Source: a virus. Taken from it: 25,751 nt of DNA. The DNA is taken from the IMG/VR virus record IMGVR_UViG_3300007344_000210, positions 1 through 25,751 of that record. One strand, written 5' to 3'. The notes below the pieces were generated by a model. That model did no database searches. It was not told the DNA's origin and was given only the letters and a program-made list of their open reading frames with translations. The position numbers and the translations under genes were made by a program. Numbering within the stretch: position 1 is the stretch's first letter; each line of letters opens with the position of its first letter. Below, in pieces: positions 1 to 8,158 of this stretch.

Positions 1-70
1 AGACACCTTTATTAAGCCCTAATTCAATAGCACTCTCTAGTACTTTCTTTACTGATTCTAATTCTTCCAT
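1..70 (-). CDS. 5' end of an unidentified gene (partial)
   Basis: An ATG at position 70 opens a minus-strand frame that runs without a stop to the window edge, giving the first 23 codons (begins MEELESVKKVLESAIELGLN). It starts six bases after the stop of the preceding gene, in the same packed style as its neighbours. The visible peptide is a predicted amphipathic helix rich in Glu, Lys and Leu. No family can be assigned from so little. It is called a gene because of the open frame, the spacing and the strand. Confidence 0.55.
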   Translation of the reverse strand, partial: MEELESVKKVLESAIELGLNKGV

Positions 71-75
71 AATTA

Positions 76-399
76 TTATACTGCTACCCAATTTCCTGTA
101 TCATCAGATTCTACTGTGTGACCTTCTGCTTTTAATAGAGTTGTAATCTCACTGTATGCTGCTGCAACATTAGAGTTGATATCTGTTAAAGTTAAAGCGT
201 AAACCTCTCTAACATTATCGTTAGTAGGTACTGAAACAGTATCGTTGTCGTTTGCTGTTCTCTCTGCTTCTGATTGATACCATCTAACGATTACTTTAGC
301 GTTACCGTTCTTTAAAATTCTGAAATCACTGATATGTAAATACGCCTCAGAAGTAGATCCTTTAGACGTTTGTAGTGATGATGTAATTTTTAATGCCAT
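76..399 (-). CDS. Small phage protein of unknown function (107 aa)
   Basis: A 107-residue protein beginning MALKITSSLQ. The first half looks beta-rich (DFRILKNGNAKVIVRWYQS) and the C-terminal half carries a short helix (AAYSEITTLLKAEG). It has no signal peptide or membrane segment. The ATG is preceded by AAACAAATAAAATT, the A/T-rich initiation context seen across this window. It follows the large fibre gene after an 83-base spacer and precedes another small gene by 5 bases. Position and size suggest a small virion or fibre accessory protein, but I do not recognise the family. Confidence 0.75.
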   Translation of the reverse strand: MALKITSSLQTSKGSTSEAYLHISDFRILKNGNAKVIVRWYQSEAERTANDNDTVSVPTNDNVREVYALTLTDINSNVAAAYSEITTLLKAEGHTVESDDTGNWVAV

Positions 400-485
400 A
401 ATTTTATTTGTTTATACTATTTCTATTTAATAAAGTTACTAAATATTAAGATAAAATCACTAAGGTATAATCCCTAACTTTACCA

Positions 486-2543
486 TTATGTTAGAGCAAC
501 TGTAGCTGTTTTAACAACACCCGATGAATATTTAACTTTAATTCCTAATGTATTTCCTGTTTCATCAACTGAAAAGTGAACTTCACTATTATTTAAATCA
601 GCATCCGCTGCTGCCGTACTAGGACAAGCCATATAACATTCACCTGCTGAATGATCTCCTCTATATAAGTCGTATAAAGAAACATAGTTACTTAATCCAG
701 TAGGAACTTCAATATCTAACCCAATAACACAGTTATTAGATCCACTTACAGCGTTGTAAGTTGATGTTCCTGCGTAAGAAGTATGGATAAAGATGTTACC
801 ATCTCCTGTTACGTTACCACTTTGCTGTACATTATAACCAATACAAACGTTACCATCCCCTAAGTTAGCTACTGTTCTACCTAGCATTACGTTCTTATCT
901 CCAAAAGAAGAACCCGATCCACTAGTAACACCAATCATAGTATTGTCATTACCTGCATTGTTACCAGTATAATAACCCATACAGATATTTCTATTACCAG
1001 TAACACCATTACCTGCTCTATGCCCGATCATGATGTTGTGTTGAGCTGTAGCTAGAGCATATCCAGCTTCCCTACCAATAGCAACATTAGAGAATCCACT
1101 TGTAAGATCTCGAGCCGCGTTACTTCCGATAGCAACATTAGCATCACCAGTAGTGGCAGCATTACTCATCGATCTATCTCCAATAGCTACGTTGTATCTT
1201 CCACTAGTAACTAAATACCCTGCTCTATACCCTCCAAAGAAACATCTCTGATTTGAAGTACCTGTTAGTGCAGTTCCCGATTGAGTTCCACCAAAAACGT
1301 TATCAGCAGCATCATTTGTGAATACACTAGAACCTCCTGCGGCTGCTTCTAAGCTAATAACTCCTGCTGAATGATCATAAGTTAATACATAATTATCCTG
1401 GCCAGCTCCAATCGTCTGATCTGCATCGAAAGTCATATTACCTAATAGAACATTACCTGTTCCGTTAGGCTCAATGTCTATATCACCATTACTAACTGAA
1501 ACAATCTTATTTCCATTTACATCTAGAGATCCACCAAGTTGAGGAGTAGTATCATCTACTATATCAGATAATCCACCTCCAGAGGCAGCTTGCCAAGTAG
1601 CGTGACCATTCGCATCAACACACGTTAATACATATCCTGTAGTCTCTGTTCCATCTTGTAATCTTGCAACATAAGCGTTCCCTGCTCCTGCATTATCTAC
1701 AGTAGCTCTAAAACCTATATTATTAGCAGAGTTACTTCCTGTAACATCTCCAATAACACCAACATTCTCATTAGCCGAAGCCGCTTGGCTGACATAACCA
1801 TGTAATCCTACATTTCCATCAGATCCAGTACCACCAACTATAGCGTAAACACCTTTTTGAGTAGATCCTGTAGTCCCCCCACTAACTTGGATCTCATGCC
1901 CATACTGTGAGTTAGCATTAGCTCCTGTTACCTCTGTAAATCTACCACTCTTTAATGCTCCCGTTCCACTTTGAGTAACATGATCTCCATATCTTAAAGT
2001 AGAATCAATATTAACTTGTTTATCTGCATCAGGAGTTGCGTTAATGCCTACTGTAGTACCATTATCTTGAATAGTACTATCTCCTAAAGTAGAAGATGCA
2101 GTGAATCTAGGTACATAATCAGAAGTACCACTTCCTCCTACACCACCTGAAGCTGCATTCCATGTAGTACCATCGAAAGTATATTCACTACCGCTATCCT
2201 TATCATCTGCTCTATAGAATCTAGAAGGTGTTACTGCATTCCATACAGAAGCAGTTAACTGATCGTATTCTACGATATCCTCAAAAGAAGCACCATCCCA
2301 ATCAGCATGAACTACACTAGTAGTTAACTCCTGGATAATGTATCTCTGACCTTCTGACTCTACTGGTGGTGCTAATGCTCCATCAACTATATCGTCTACT
2401 GGTATATGATTATAAATATCAATCCACTCTAACTCATCCTTAAAGTTCTTACTTGGATAACTCGCAGTATTTCCATCCTCAAATCCTTTTGGATCATGTC
2501 TCTGAGAGTTGATAATGTTCTTATGTAAATTCTCTTGTGCCAT
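486..2543 (-). CDS. Large tail fibre / receptor-binding protein with YadA-head-like repeats
   Basis: A 685-residue protein, very rich in Gly, Asn, Ser and Thr. Residues 1-130 are a non-repetitive N-terminal, probably virion-attaching, region. Residues 131-410 carry Gly-rich fibre segments, including DTTPQLGGSLDVNGN near 331-345, a phrase common in phage fibres. Residues about 450-609 hold at least ten degenerate repeats centred on N-V-A-I-G (451, 469, 486, 503, 519, 534, 551, 565, 583, 604), spaced 14-21 residues apart. These resemble the left-handed beta-roll head repeats of YadA/Hia trimeric adhesins. The C-terminus (IKVKYSSGVVKTATVALT) is a fibre-type cap. It sits at the distal end of the structural region. 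The likely role is host binding by a trimeric fibre; the receptor is unknown. Confidence 0.85.
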   Translation of the reverse strand: MAQENLHKNIINSQRHDPKGFEDGNTASYPSKNFKDELEWIDIYNHIPVDDIVDGALAPPVESEGQRYIIQELTTSVVHADWDGASFEDIVEYDQLTASVWNAVTPSRFYRADDKDSGSEYTFDGTTWNAASGGVGGSGTSDYVPRFTASSTLGDSTIQDNGTTVGINATPDADKQVNIDSTLRYGDHVTQSGTGALKSGRFTEVTGANANSQYGHEIQVSGGTTGSTQKGVYAIVGGTGSDGNVGLHGYVSQAASANENVGVIGDVTGSNSANNIGFRATVDNAGAGNAYVARLQDGTETTGYVLTCVDANGHATWQAASGGGLSDIVDDTTPQLGGSLDVNGNKIVSVSNGDIDIEPNGTGNVLLGNMTFDADQTIGAGQDNYVLTYDHSAGVISLEAAAGGSSVFTNDAADNVFGGTQSGTALTGTSNQRCFFGGYRAGYLVTSGRYNVAIGDRSMSNAATTGDANVAIGSNAARDLTSGFSNVAIGREAGYALATAQHNIMIGHRAGNGVTGNRNICMGYYTGNNAGNDNTMIGVTSGSGSSFGDKNVMLGRTVANLGDGNVCIGYNVQQSGNVTGDGNIFIHTSYAGTSTYNAVSGSNNCVIGLDIEVPTGLSNYVSLYDLYRGDHSAGECYMACPSTAAADADLNNSEVHFSVDETGNTLGIKVKYSSGVVKTATVALT

Positions 2544-2576
2544 CTATTTATTTTTATATGATCTAATCTCCATACC

Positions 2577-3074
2577 TTAGTAGCTTATAAATCCTTTGTT
2601 GTTCCCTCTCTGTTTGCAAGTCTCATATAAAGAGTAAGCACTAGAGTTATCCTCTTGCTCATCTTTAATAAACTGTATTAGATTTTCCTTCATTAGATCA
2701 CCATCAGCTAGTAACTTATTTCTTACAGTTCCCATACCTCTATTACCAGCATCACTAGAAATGTCATCTAAAGGATTTCTAACTCCTCTTGATCCTATTT
2801 GATTCTGAATATATGGCAACTCCTCAAACATAATATAATGTGAGAGCATCGGTTTTATATAACTTGTTAATAGAGTAGAATTTTCAGCAGTTAAAGAAGA
2901 TGCCGCTACCTCCGTAAGTAACTGATCGTAGAAGTCATCTCCTAATAAGGATCTAATATACTTCCTTTGATACTGAATTAATCTATCACTCAATAGATTC
3001 TCATCGAAGTCTAGAGTAGCTAATACGTTACTCTTAATCTCTGCCGCTGTAATTATTTCTGTATTATGTGCCAT
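2577..3074 (-). CDS. Putative head-tail connector / head completion protein (165 aa)
   Basis: A 165-residue, mostly helical protein. The segment YQRKYIRSLLGDDFYDQLL (around residues 34-52) resembles small phage connector proteins of the gp6/DUF6712-like kind, in which helical bundles add to the portal ring. The family recall is from memory and was not tested. There is no signal peptide or membrane span. The start context is AAAATATTAACATA-ATG, with no Shine-Dalgarno box. The gene lies between the membrane-anchored protein and the large fibre gene, about 3 kb from the portal, which is further than usual for a connector. A different virion role is therefore possible. Confidence 0.55.
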   Translation of the reverse strand: MAHNTEIITAAEIKSNVLATLDFDENLLSDRLIQYQRKYIRSLLGDDFYDQLLTEVAASSLTAENSTLLTSYIKPMLSHYIMFEELPYIQNQIGSRGVRNPLDDISSDAGNRGMGTVRNKLLADGDLMKENLIQFIKDEQEDNSSAYSLYETCKQRGNNKGFISY

Positions 3075-3078
3075 TATG

Positions 3079-3759
3079 TTAATATTTTATTTTTTTGAAT
3101 TTACCGTTCAAAGTTTCAAACGTAGTAAGCATATCTTTAGGTAATAAATCAATGCCCATAGACCACATCTCTAATACGGCTAAAACTCTATCAAAGTTGT
3201 CTTTATGATAGGTGCTTCCAAAAATAGAATTTATGCGATTCTCAAAACTCATTATAACGTCATATCTGAACTTTTCAAACAACATAATAACATAATCTAC
3301 ATCCTCTTGAGGAATCCCTTTGGAAAGCCAGTCTGCTTTAATCTTAGCTACATATTCTTCGTGCATAGCAGTCTGTAAAGCAAATATCAATTTCTTTAGA
3401 GCATCTGCATTTAATTTAAATAAGTCATCAGATATAAACTCTTCTATTCTCTTGCTACAAACCTCTACTTTGTGTCTAGCAAAATCACCACACATTCTAG
3501 TCTTAGTTGCATCGTACTCTCCATCTGTATAGAACTTCATTAAGTGAACCTCTGTTTTTACTCTAGAACAGGTACTAAAAATGTCGTGATCTTTTAGCTT
3601 ATTAATATTATTTTCTTTTTTATTACCTTTGATTATAATATTTACCCATTGAGGAATATTCTTTCTGAATATATAAATAAATGCAATAGAAAAGAGTAGT
3701 ATAGAACTAACTACACTACCCTCTATATTATCTGCTAATGTCTTTAATATTTCTTCCAT
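3079..3759 (-). CDS. Membrane-anchored phage protein of unknown function (226 aa)
   Basis: The protein begins MEEILKTLADNIEGSVVSS and then has one strong hydrophobic span at residues 15-31 (ending IAFIYIF). After that come positive residues (RK, then KGNKKENN) and a soluble, helix-rich domain of about 190 residues. The positive-inside rule predicts a periplasmic N-terminus and a cytoplasmic C-terminal domain. The soluble part holds three cysteines (in STCSR, MCGDF and EVCSK). The gene is tightly spaced, 2 bases after the upstream stop and 4 bases before the next start. It resembles no holin, endolysin or spanin that I know. Possible roles are membrane-associated assembly, DNA entry or exclusion. 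Confidence 0.7.
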   Translation of the reverse strand: MEEILKTLADNIEGSVVSSILLFSIAFIYIFRKNIPQWVNIIIKGNKKENNINKLKDHDIFSTCSRVKTEVHLMKFYTDGEYDATKTRMCGDFARHKVEVCSKRIEEFISDDLFKLNADALKKLIFALQTAMHEEYVAKIKADWLSKGIPQEDVDYVIMLFEKFRYDVIMSFENRINSIFGSTYHKDNFDRVLAVLEMWSMGIDLLPKDMLTTFETLNGKFKKIKY

Positions 3760-3761
3760 TT

Positions 3762-5024
3762 TTACACTCTTATAAATATACTATCATTCGCAGCATCATT
3801 GTATGCGCAGTATCCTACCACTATTTGAGAGGTATCATCCGTTGTGATTTTTGTGTAGTCAGAGCTATCTAAATATAGCGTAGTTCCTTCAGCCACTGTT
3901 TCTATATTTGTAGAATATGGAGTGTTAGGAGATAGTGTCATATTCCATCCGCTGTCCGTTGCGCTAGTATCTGACCTAAAGTAGAATCTTATATACCTAT
4001 AACCAGTGTTAAGGGTAACAGGGAAAGATCCACTGGAAAGTAGAGCAGCTCTTGTAGTGTCTTTTGGGAAAATATACCCATTATCAGCACCAGTGCTATT
4101 CCAGCTATTATTTCCATCAAAAAATTCACTCCAAGTTGGTGTAGATGTAGCTGATTTTTGCAACCATTGTACACTTAAATTAGTGAAGTTCACGCCATCA
4201 TTAGAGCCTTGTATGCCTAATCTGTCATACATTCTGCTAGTACTATGTTCAAAAGCAATACTATTAACTACGACCTTAGCTGTATATCCTGACTGAGCGT
4301 CAAAAGTAATGCTATAGTTCTCGTTACTTGTGTAATTACCACCAGTGTTTCCGCTATCTACAAAAGTAGTAGAATTGGTTAAATTTCTAGTTGTATTATT
4401 ACTTGTGTTATTTAATATCACTGTTTCAGACGATGTTAAAAAGGTAGTGTCTCTTTTGGCTGTAACTAATCCTTTTGTTAATACATTTACTGATTGACCT
4501 GCTGTAACTGTCTTTAAAGCTATTCCTATGTAATCGTGTTGCGAAGGCAAAGTACCAGCAGAAACGGCTGTAACTACACCTGTTGAACTATAATTATAAA
4601 ATACAGGTTGTCCACATTGAATATTACTACCTGCTGTGAATTTTATACCTCCTCCAATTTTCTCTTGAGTTGTTACACTTGTTAAATCTACTTTGTCATT
4701 AGTACCTGATACGTTTTCTAAGTTTAAAAATCCAGCTAATGTCGCTTCTAATACGTTTGCTTCTTGGTTTATGTAAGTCACACAATCTGAAGCGCTTGCA
4801 AAAGAGTTGCCGTTTGCATCTAAAAAATCAGTGTAAGGTATTCTATAAAACTCATAAAAATTAGAGCCACTTTGTGCAGTCCTAATGTCGTTTATTATAT
4901 TTATTAAAGTGTTATCTGATGAATCTATCTCACCACTTAAACAACTATTCCAATACACGGGATTAGAACTGCCTTCAAATGTTATACAGTTACCTGCTTC
5001 ATTTCTTTTTATCTTTATAGCCAT
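3762..5024 (-). CDS. Virion protein with a discoidin-like carbohydrate-binding region (420 aa)
   Basis: A 420-residue beta-rich protein. Residues 1-110 form an N-terminal domain (MAIKIKRNEAGNCITFEGSS). Around 125-195 is a compact beta segment (KFTAGSNIQCGQPVFYNYSS) resembling capsid-decoration or fibre modules. Residues about 220-370 resemble an F5/8-type C (discoidin) fold, with LGIQGSNDGVNF followed by TGYRYIRFYF, the two landmarks of that family. The C-terminal 50 residues are another small beta module. It lies between two other virion genes downstream of the portal, with a one-base gap on its upstream side. The likely role is a surface fibre or decoration protein that binds sugars. The discoidin call rests on motif recall only. 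Confidence 0.65.
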   Translation of the reverse strand: MAIKIKRNEAGNCITFEGSSNPVYWNSCLSGEIDSSDNTLINIINDIRTAQSGSNFYEFYRIPYTDFLDANGNSFASASDCVTYINQEANVLEATLAGFLNLENVSGTNDKVDLTSVTTQEKIGGGIKFTAGSNIQCGQPVFYNYSSTGVVTAVSAGTLPSQHDYIGIALKTVTAGQSVNVLTKGLVTAKRDTTFLTSSETVILNNTSNNTTRNLTNSTTFVDSGNTGGNYTSNENYSITFDAQSGYTAKVVVNSIAFEHSTSRMYDRLGIQGSNDGVNFTNLSVQWLQKSATSTPTWSEFFDGNNSWNSTGADNGYIFPKDTTRAALLSSGSFPVTLNTGYRYIRFYFRSDTSATDSGWNMTLSPNTPYSTNIETVAEGTTLYLDSSDYTKITTDDTSQIVVGYCAYNDAANDSIFIRV

Positions 5025-5025
5025 A

Positions 5026-5703
5026 TTACCTTAAAATTGTTACTAGCATTCCTAGTGGTTGAATAATTACTGGATTATCTGATTTAATCGCAGGAAGAGT
5101 TAAAGCATTAACATCTTCATTTGAAATAATCCATGCAGAAATATCTACCCTATTTAAGTATGTGTTTCCTACTGTCCCTGTCCCGTAGAATACAGGAGAA
5201 GAAGTAAGTGGGAAAGTGAATGTGATATCATCATTATCATTTCTATTTGAGTACCATAACGCTGGCTCAATAGTTGTATTTGCTATTTGTGGTATTACGT
5301 TGAAATCGAATCTAACTCTTAATTGATCCCCATATTGTAAATCATTAAGTCTAATTCTACCTGTAGAGCCTTCAAAACCTGTTCCTGTAGAAGAAGGATA
5401 CTCAGTATCAAAATCAAATGTATAATCTAATAGAGACGTAACGCCATCGGGTAACGCATAACCATTAAATAAGTCTACGTTAGAACCACCTGAAACGTCA
5501 GGAGTACTCCAGTAGGGATTATCTACTGCATTGTGAACGTCTTGGTCTAAACTAAAAACCTTGTATATTTCATTAGAAACGTCAGTAGAGTTATATTCTA
5601 TTCCCGTTCCTGCCTCCCACACATAGCTATTAGATAGTGGCTTACCTGCAAACCCTCCAGTATGAGCGTAACCCGTTCCTCCTGCTTTACTAAATAATGG
5701 CAT
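5026..5703 (-). CDS. Unidentified virion protein (225 aa)
   Basis: A 225-residue protein beginning MPLFSKAGGTGYAHTGGFAG. It is rich in Gly, Asp, Asn and Tyr, with alternating short beta strands and no long helix, signal peptide or membrane segment. The N-terminal Gly-rich stretch is typical of extended tails that dock small virion proteins onto a partner. It is separated by one base from each neighbour, inside a run of beta-rich virion genes after the portal. A decoration, minor tail or fibre-base protein fits the context. No family is recognised. Confidence 0.7.
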   Translation of the reverse strand: MPLFSKAGGTGYAHTGGFAGKPLSNSYVWEAGTGIEYNSTDVSNEIYKVFSLDQDVHNAVDNPYWSTPDVSGGSNVDLFNGYALPDGVTSLLDYTFDFDTEYPSSTGTGFEGSTGRIRLNDLQYGDQLRVRFDFNVIPQIANTTIEPALWYSNRNDNDDITFTFPLTSSPVFYGTGTVGNTYLNRVDISAWIISNEDVNALTLPAIKSDNPVIIQPLGMLVTILR

Positions 5704-5704
5704 A

Positions 5705-6220
5705 CTAGTTAAATTTTGTGATTACTAAATTCCCACTACCAGAGTGAGCAAAAACAACTTGAACAGCTCCAGAGTAGTTATAAGGAGTTTCGTAGATGTC
5801 ATCTCCACCATGAGACAATTTAACCGTATAGTTAGTCGCAGAAGCAGTACCACTACCTAGTAAAATATAAGCATCAGCATTAGATAGATTGACAAAACTA
5901 GCACCTACAGCAGCAGCACCATCGGATAAAGCCTGAGTACTAGTCTCTGTAACAGCAACAGTTTCAATAGCAGAAGAAGAAGAAGAACCTTCAACAATGT
6001 TAATGAATCCTGACAAAGAATCATATAAAGCAGATCCACTAGCTACTGAAGGAGAATCTACGCTATTATATTCAATATCAATCTTTACAGATCCATGTGA
6101 TAACCTAACTTTATCTCCATAGTGGTAAACCATCGTACTGTCTTTAGGGAAAAGCCATGAGTTATCTACCCCATCACTAATCTTGATACCCGTATTTTCA
6201 TTTGTTATTGTGTATCCCAT
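5705..6220 (-). CDS. Small virion protein, beta-rich (171 aa)
   Basis: A 171-residue protein. Residues 1-70 hold a motif region (SDGVDNSWLFPKDSTMVYHY, then a KVRL and IEYNS strand pair). A Ser-rich linker at about 78-85 (EGSSSSSAIE) follows, and the C-terminal region is a small jelly-roll-like run of strands (AYILLGSGTASATNYTVKLS). The gene starts two bases after the portal stop, so it is expressed with the portal. Candidate roles are capsid decoration or portal/tail accessory protein. The WLFPKDS string has a weak echo, YIFPKDT, in the 420-residue discoidin-like protein two genes downstream. Function unknown. Confidence 0.7.
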   Translation of the reverse strand: MGYTITNENTGIKISDGVDNSWLFPKDSTMVYHYGDKVRLSHGSVKIDIEYNSVDSPSVASGSALYDSLSGFINIVEGSSSSSAIETVAVTETSTQALSDGAAAVGASFVNLSNADAYILLGSGTASATNYTVKLSHGGDDIYETPYNYSGAVQVVFAHSGSGNLVITKFN

Positions 6221-6222
6221 TT

Positions 6223-7512
6223 TTATTCTTCGTTTTCTTGTTCTTGTTGTTCTGTTTGTTCGTTTTCTTCTAAAGGTGGTAACCCTAACATTTCTCTCTT
6301 CTCATTGGTAGTTAATACTGAATTAATATCAATATCTCCAATAAATGATACTGGTGACTTAGTATGTACGGATACCTTTATATCTCCGAATCCAGCCTCT
6401 TCTAACATCATATCAAAAGCCTTATTTAACTTTATCTGATATCCTCTGATAACTGTATTTTTAACGATCTCGAAAGCGTTTCTAATCTCTTGGTTATTAC
6501 CTAACTGACCTGCTGACTTAATACCGCTTAATGCTGGATGCCATCTATGAGCAGAGATAATATTCTGATCTGCTAACTCTTGTAATACTGTAAAATCTCC
6601 ATCCTTAACGTTATCAAATAATTGAACGTTAGTTTTCTGAGTCTCATCATCTAACATCTGGAATAAGATCTTACTGTTATTACCTTCTCCAGTAAACTTA
6701 GGCACTACAACATCTTTAATATATTGCTCTGCTGTCATACCTTCAGGAGCATCACCAAATAAATCTACAACTGCACTAGGCATAAATCCATTATCGAACC
6801 TATCTAGATTAAATTTAGGGATTCTATAACTTATATCAATCCAGTTTAAAGCACCTACATAGTCAGGTAATCCATAGTATCTATGCTCAGGAGTATATTC
6901 CTTTACATATAAGATAGAGTTAGGCTCTCTACTACCCTTCTCAAAAGCTGGTAACATCTCTAAGATTTCCTCTGCTTCTGTGTTTTCTGATTTATTGATA
7001 GTATCCCAGTCAGGAGAGATATAGTAATTCTCTACCTTATGGTCTTTGTTTTCCTTTTGACTCCTTACTTCGGTCCAATCTTGATGGTAGAACCCGAAGA
7101 AGTCTCCATTTCTTACTGGTTGTAACGCGAAAGCACCTCCAGTAATTAGATCTCTTGCGGCTTTAGTATAAATCTCATCTATACTCTCACCTTTAGCATT
7201 AACGCTGCTAACGTATTCTTTTAATCTAGGCTCTCTATCTAAATCTACAGCCTCACCATCTCTAGTAAAAGTAATTCCATCTCCACAAGTGAATACTACC
7301 TTAGTTTCAATGATTGCGTTATGTACCGCACATCTTTTAGATCTCTTTGCAAGATCGTTAGGGAAGTTGTTATTATCATTATCGAAATAATGTACCCAGT
7401 CCCCAGTGAAGTCTTTAATCTTATCTGTCTCTTTAGGAGTCATAGGCTTACTAACCGAAGCCACATAACCTGCTTTAACTTTCTTATTAGGATTTCTTCT
7501 AGATCTTGACAT
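6223..7512 (-). CDS. Portal protein
   Basis: A 429-residue protein with portal features. It has an early conserved region (NAIIETKVVFTCGDGI, 65-80), a wing/stem region, and the motif YYGLPDYVGALNWI (212-225), typical of PBSX/HK97-type portals in which Y-G-P-Y precedes the clip and stem helices. A long helical C-terminal crown domain (NNQEIRNAFEIVKNTVIRGY) ends in an acidic Gln/Glu tail (about 415-429). Portals form the dodecameric ring at one capsid vertex through which terminase pumps DNA. The start follows a terminator-like hairpin by 12 bases, and the next virion gene starts 2 bases after the stop. Its position after the capsid and tube genes, far from the terminase, is unusual. Confidence 0.88.
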   Translation of the reverse strand: MSRSRRNPNKKVKAGYVASVSKPMTPKETDKIKDFTGDWVHYFDNDNNNFPNDLAKRSKRCAVHNAIIETKVVFTCGDGITFTRDGEAVDLDREPRLKEYVSSVNAKGESIDEIYTKAARDLITGGAFALQPVRNGDFFGFYHQDWTEVRSQKENKDHKVENYYISPDWDTINKSENTEAEEILEMLPAFEKGSREPNSILYVKEYTPEHRYYGLPDYVGALNWIDISYRIPKFNLDRFDNGFMPSAVVDLFGDAPEGMTAEQYIKDVVVPKFTGEGNNSKILFQMLDDETQKTNVQLFDNVKDGDFTVLQELADQNIISAHRWHPALSGIKSAGQLGNNQEIRNAFEIVKNTVIRGYQIKLNKAFDMMLEEAGFGDIKVSVHTKSPVSFIGDIDINSVLTTNEKREMLGLPPLEENEQTEQQEQENEE

Positions 7513-7523
7513 ATGATATTTTT

Positions 7524-7556
7524 AAAAAAAGAAAGGGGATACCGAGTGATACCCCC
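7524..7556 (-). terminator. Terminator-like hairpin between tail tube gene and portal
   Basis: On the minus strand a 9-bp stem (positions 7556-7548 pairing with 7543-7535, loop ACTC) is followed by a T-rich run, TTTC then seven T. Two of the pairs are G-T, and both pair only on the minus-strand transcript, which fits RNA structure in the direction of transcription. The portal start is only 12 bases beyond the T run and I see no room for a new promoter, so this may act as a leaky attenuator rather than an absolute stop. Confidence 0.75.
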
Positions 7557-7567
7557 TACTATATTGA

Positions 7568-8104
7568 TTATTGCTCGAACTTAGCAGAGTCAGTAGTGTC
7601 TCCAGTAAATTCTCTTGCTAATTCAGCTGCTTGTCCCGAAAAAGCGATTGTATAAGCGTTACCATCTTGCAATGCTTTACCAGTAGCAGAAGATACTACA
7701 ACACTTAATGCCGCTGTTTCCTCTAATACCTCATCATAACCTACTGTGAAGAACTTATTGTTATAGTCCTCATAGATAGCTACTACCTTACAAGTGTTGA
7801 ATAACTCTTGAATAGTTGCCCCTTTAACTTTTTCTTGTTTAGGGATTTGGAAATCTCCAGAGATAGCTAAAACTTTAGATCCATTCTCTGCACTTCCTTC
7901 GTAGTTGAAATCTCCTGTGAAAGCCTCGAACTCAAACTTATAAAACTTAACCGCAGTAGATGTTAAAGTTACTGCTGTATAGTCATGGTCTGAACCTGCT
8001 GTGAAATCAGTAACGTTATCTCTCTCTGTAATCCAAAGAGTTTTAACACCACCTCTTCTATTCTCGTCTCCACAAGCGATGTCGATTCCTGTACTTAATG
8101 CCAT
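7568..8104 (-). CDS. Probable major tail tube protein
   Basis: A 178-residue protein beginning MALSTGIDIACGDENRRGGV. The pattern of an early Cys/Gly-Gly segment, then an acidic beta-sandwich (FEFEAFTGDFNYEGSAENGS), KQEKVKGATIQELFNTCKVV and a closing QDGNAYTIAFSGQAAEL is what I expect of small siphovirus tube subunits in Bacteroidetes phages. Tube proteins stack as hexamers around the tape measure. The gene is flanked by terminator-like hairpins on both sides, as expected for a high-copy virion protein with its own dosage control. An alternative is a capsid decoration protein. The tube role is inferred from sequence character and was not confirmed by search. Confidence 0.65.
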   Translation of the reverse strand: MALSTGIDIACGDENRRGGVKTLWITERDNVTDFTAGSDHDYTAVTLTSTAVKFYKFEFEAFTGDFNYEGSAENGSKVLAISGDFQIPKQEKVKGATIQELFNTCKVVAIYEDYNNKFFTVGYDEVLEETAALSVVVSSATGKALQDGNAYTIAFSGQAAELAREFTGDTTDSAKFEQ

Positions 8105-8111
8105 AATTTTA

Positions 8112-8129
8112 TTTTTAAACGTTTAAAAA
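8112..8129. repeat. 18-base perfect palindrome upstream of the tail tube gene
   Basis: The sequence TTTTTAAACGTTTAAAAA is its own reverse complement. It lies between the terminator after the capsid gene and the ATG at 8104, and shares its outer T run with that terminator. It could bind a dimeric protein, or could simply be a by-product of the A/T-rich leader and the T tract. Confidence 0.5.
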
Positions 8130-8152
8130 AAAGGGGAGCGATTGACTCCCCC
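8125..8152 (-). terminator. Terminator-like hairpin after the major capsid gene
   Basis: The minus strand carries GGGGAG (8151-8146), a seven-base loop region and CTCCCC (8138-8133), followed at once by eight T residues (8132-8125). This is a canonical intrinsic terminator. It lies 7 bases after the capsid stop codon and about 20 bases before the next start, so some read-through, or an undetected promoter, is needed to express the tube and portal genes. Confidence 0.85.
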
Positions 8153-8158
8153 GTTTTA

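Noticed and set aside
1000-2300. CRISPR-like or short tandem DNA repeats in the fibre gene
   Set aside because: The repeats are protein-level NxxIG repeats with diverged DNA and variable spacing. No conserved direct repeats with spacers exist.
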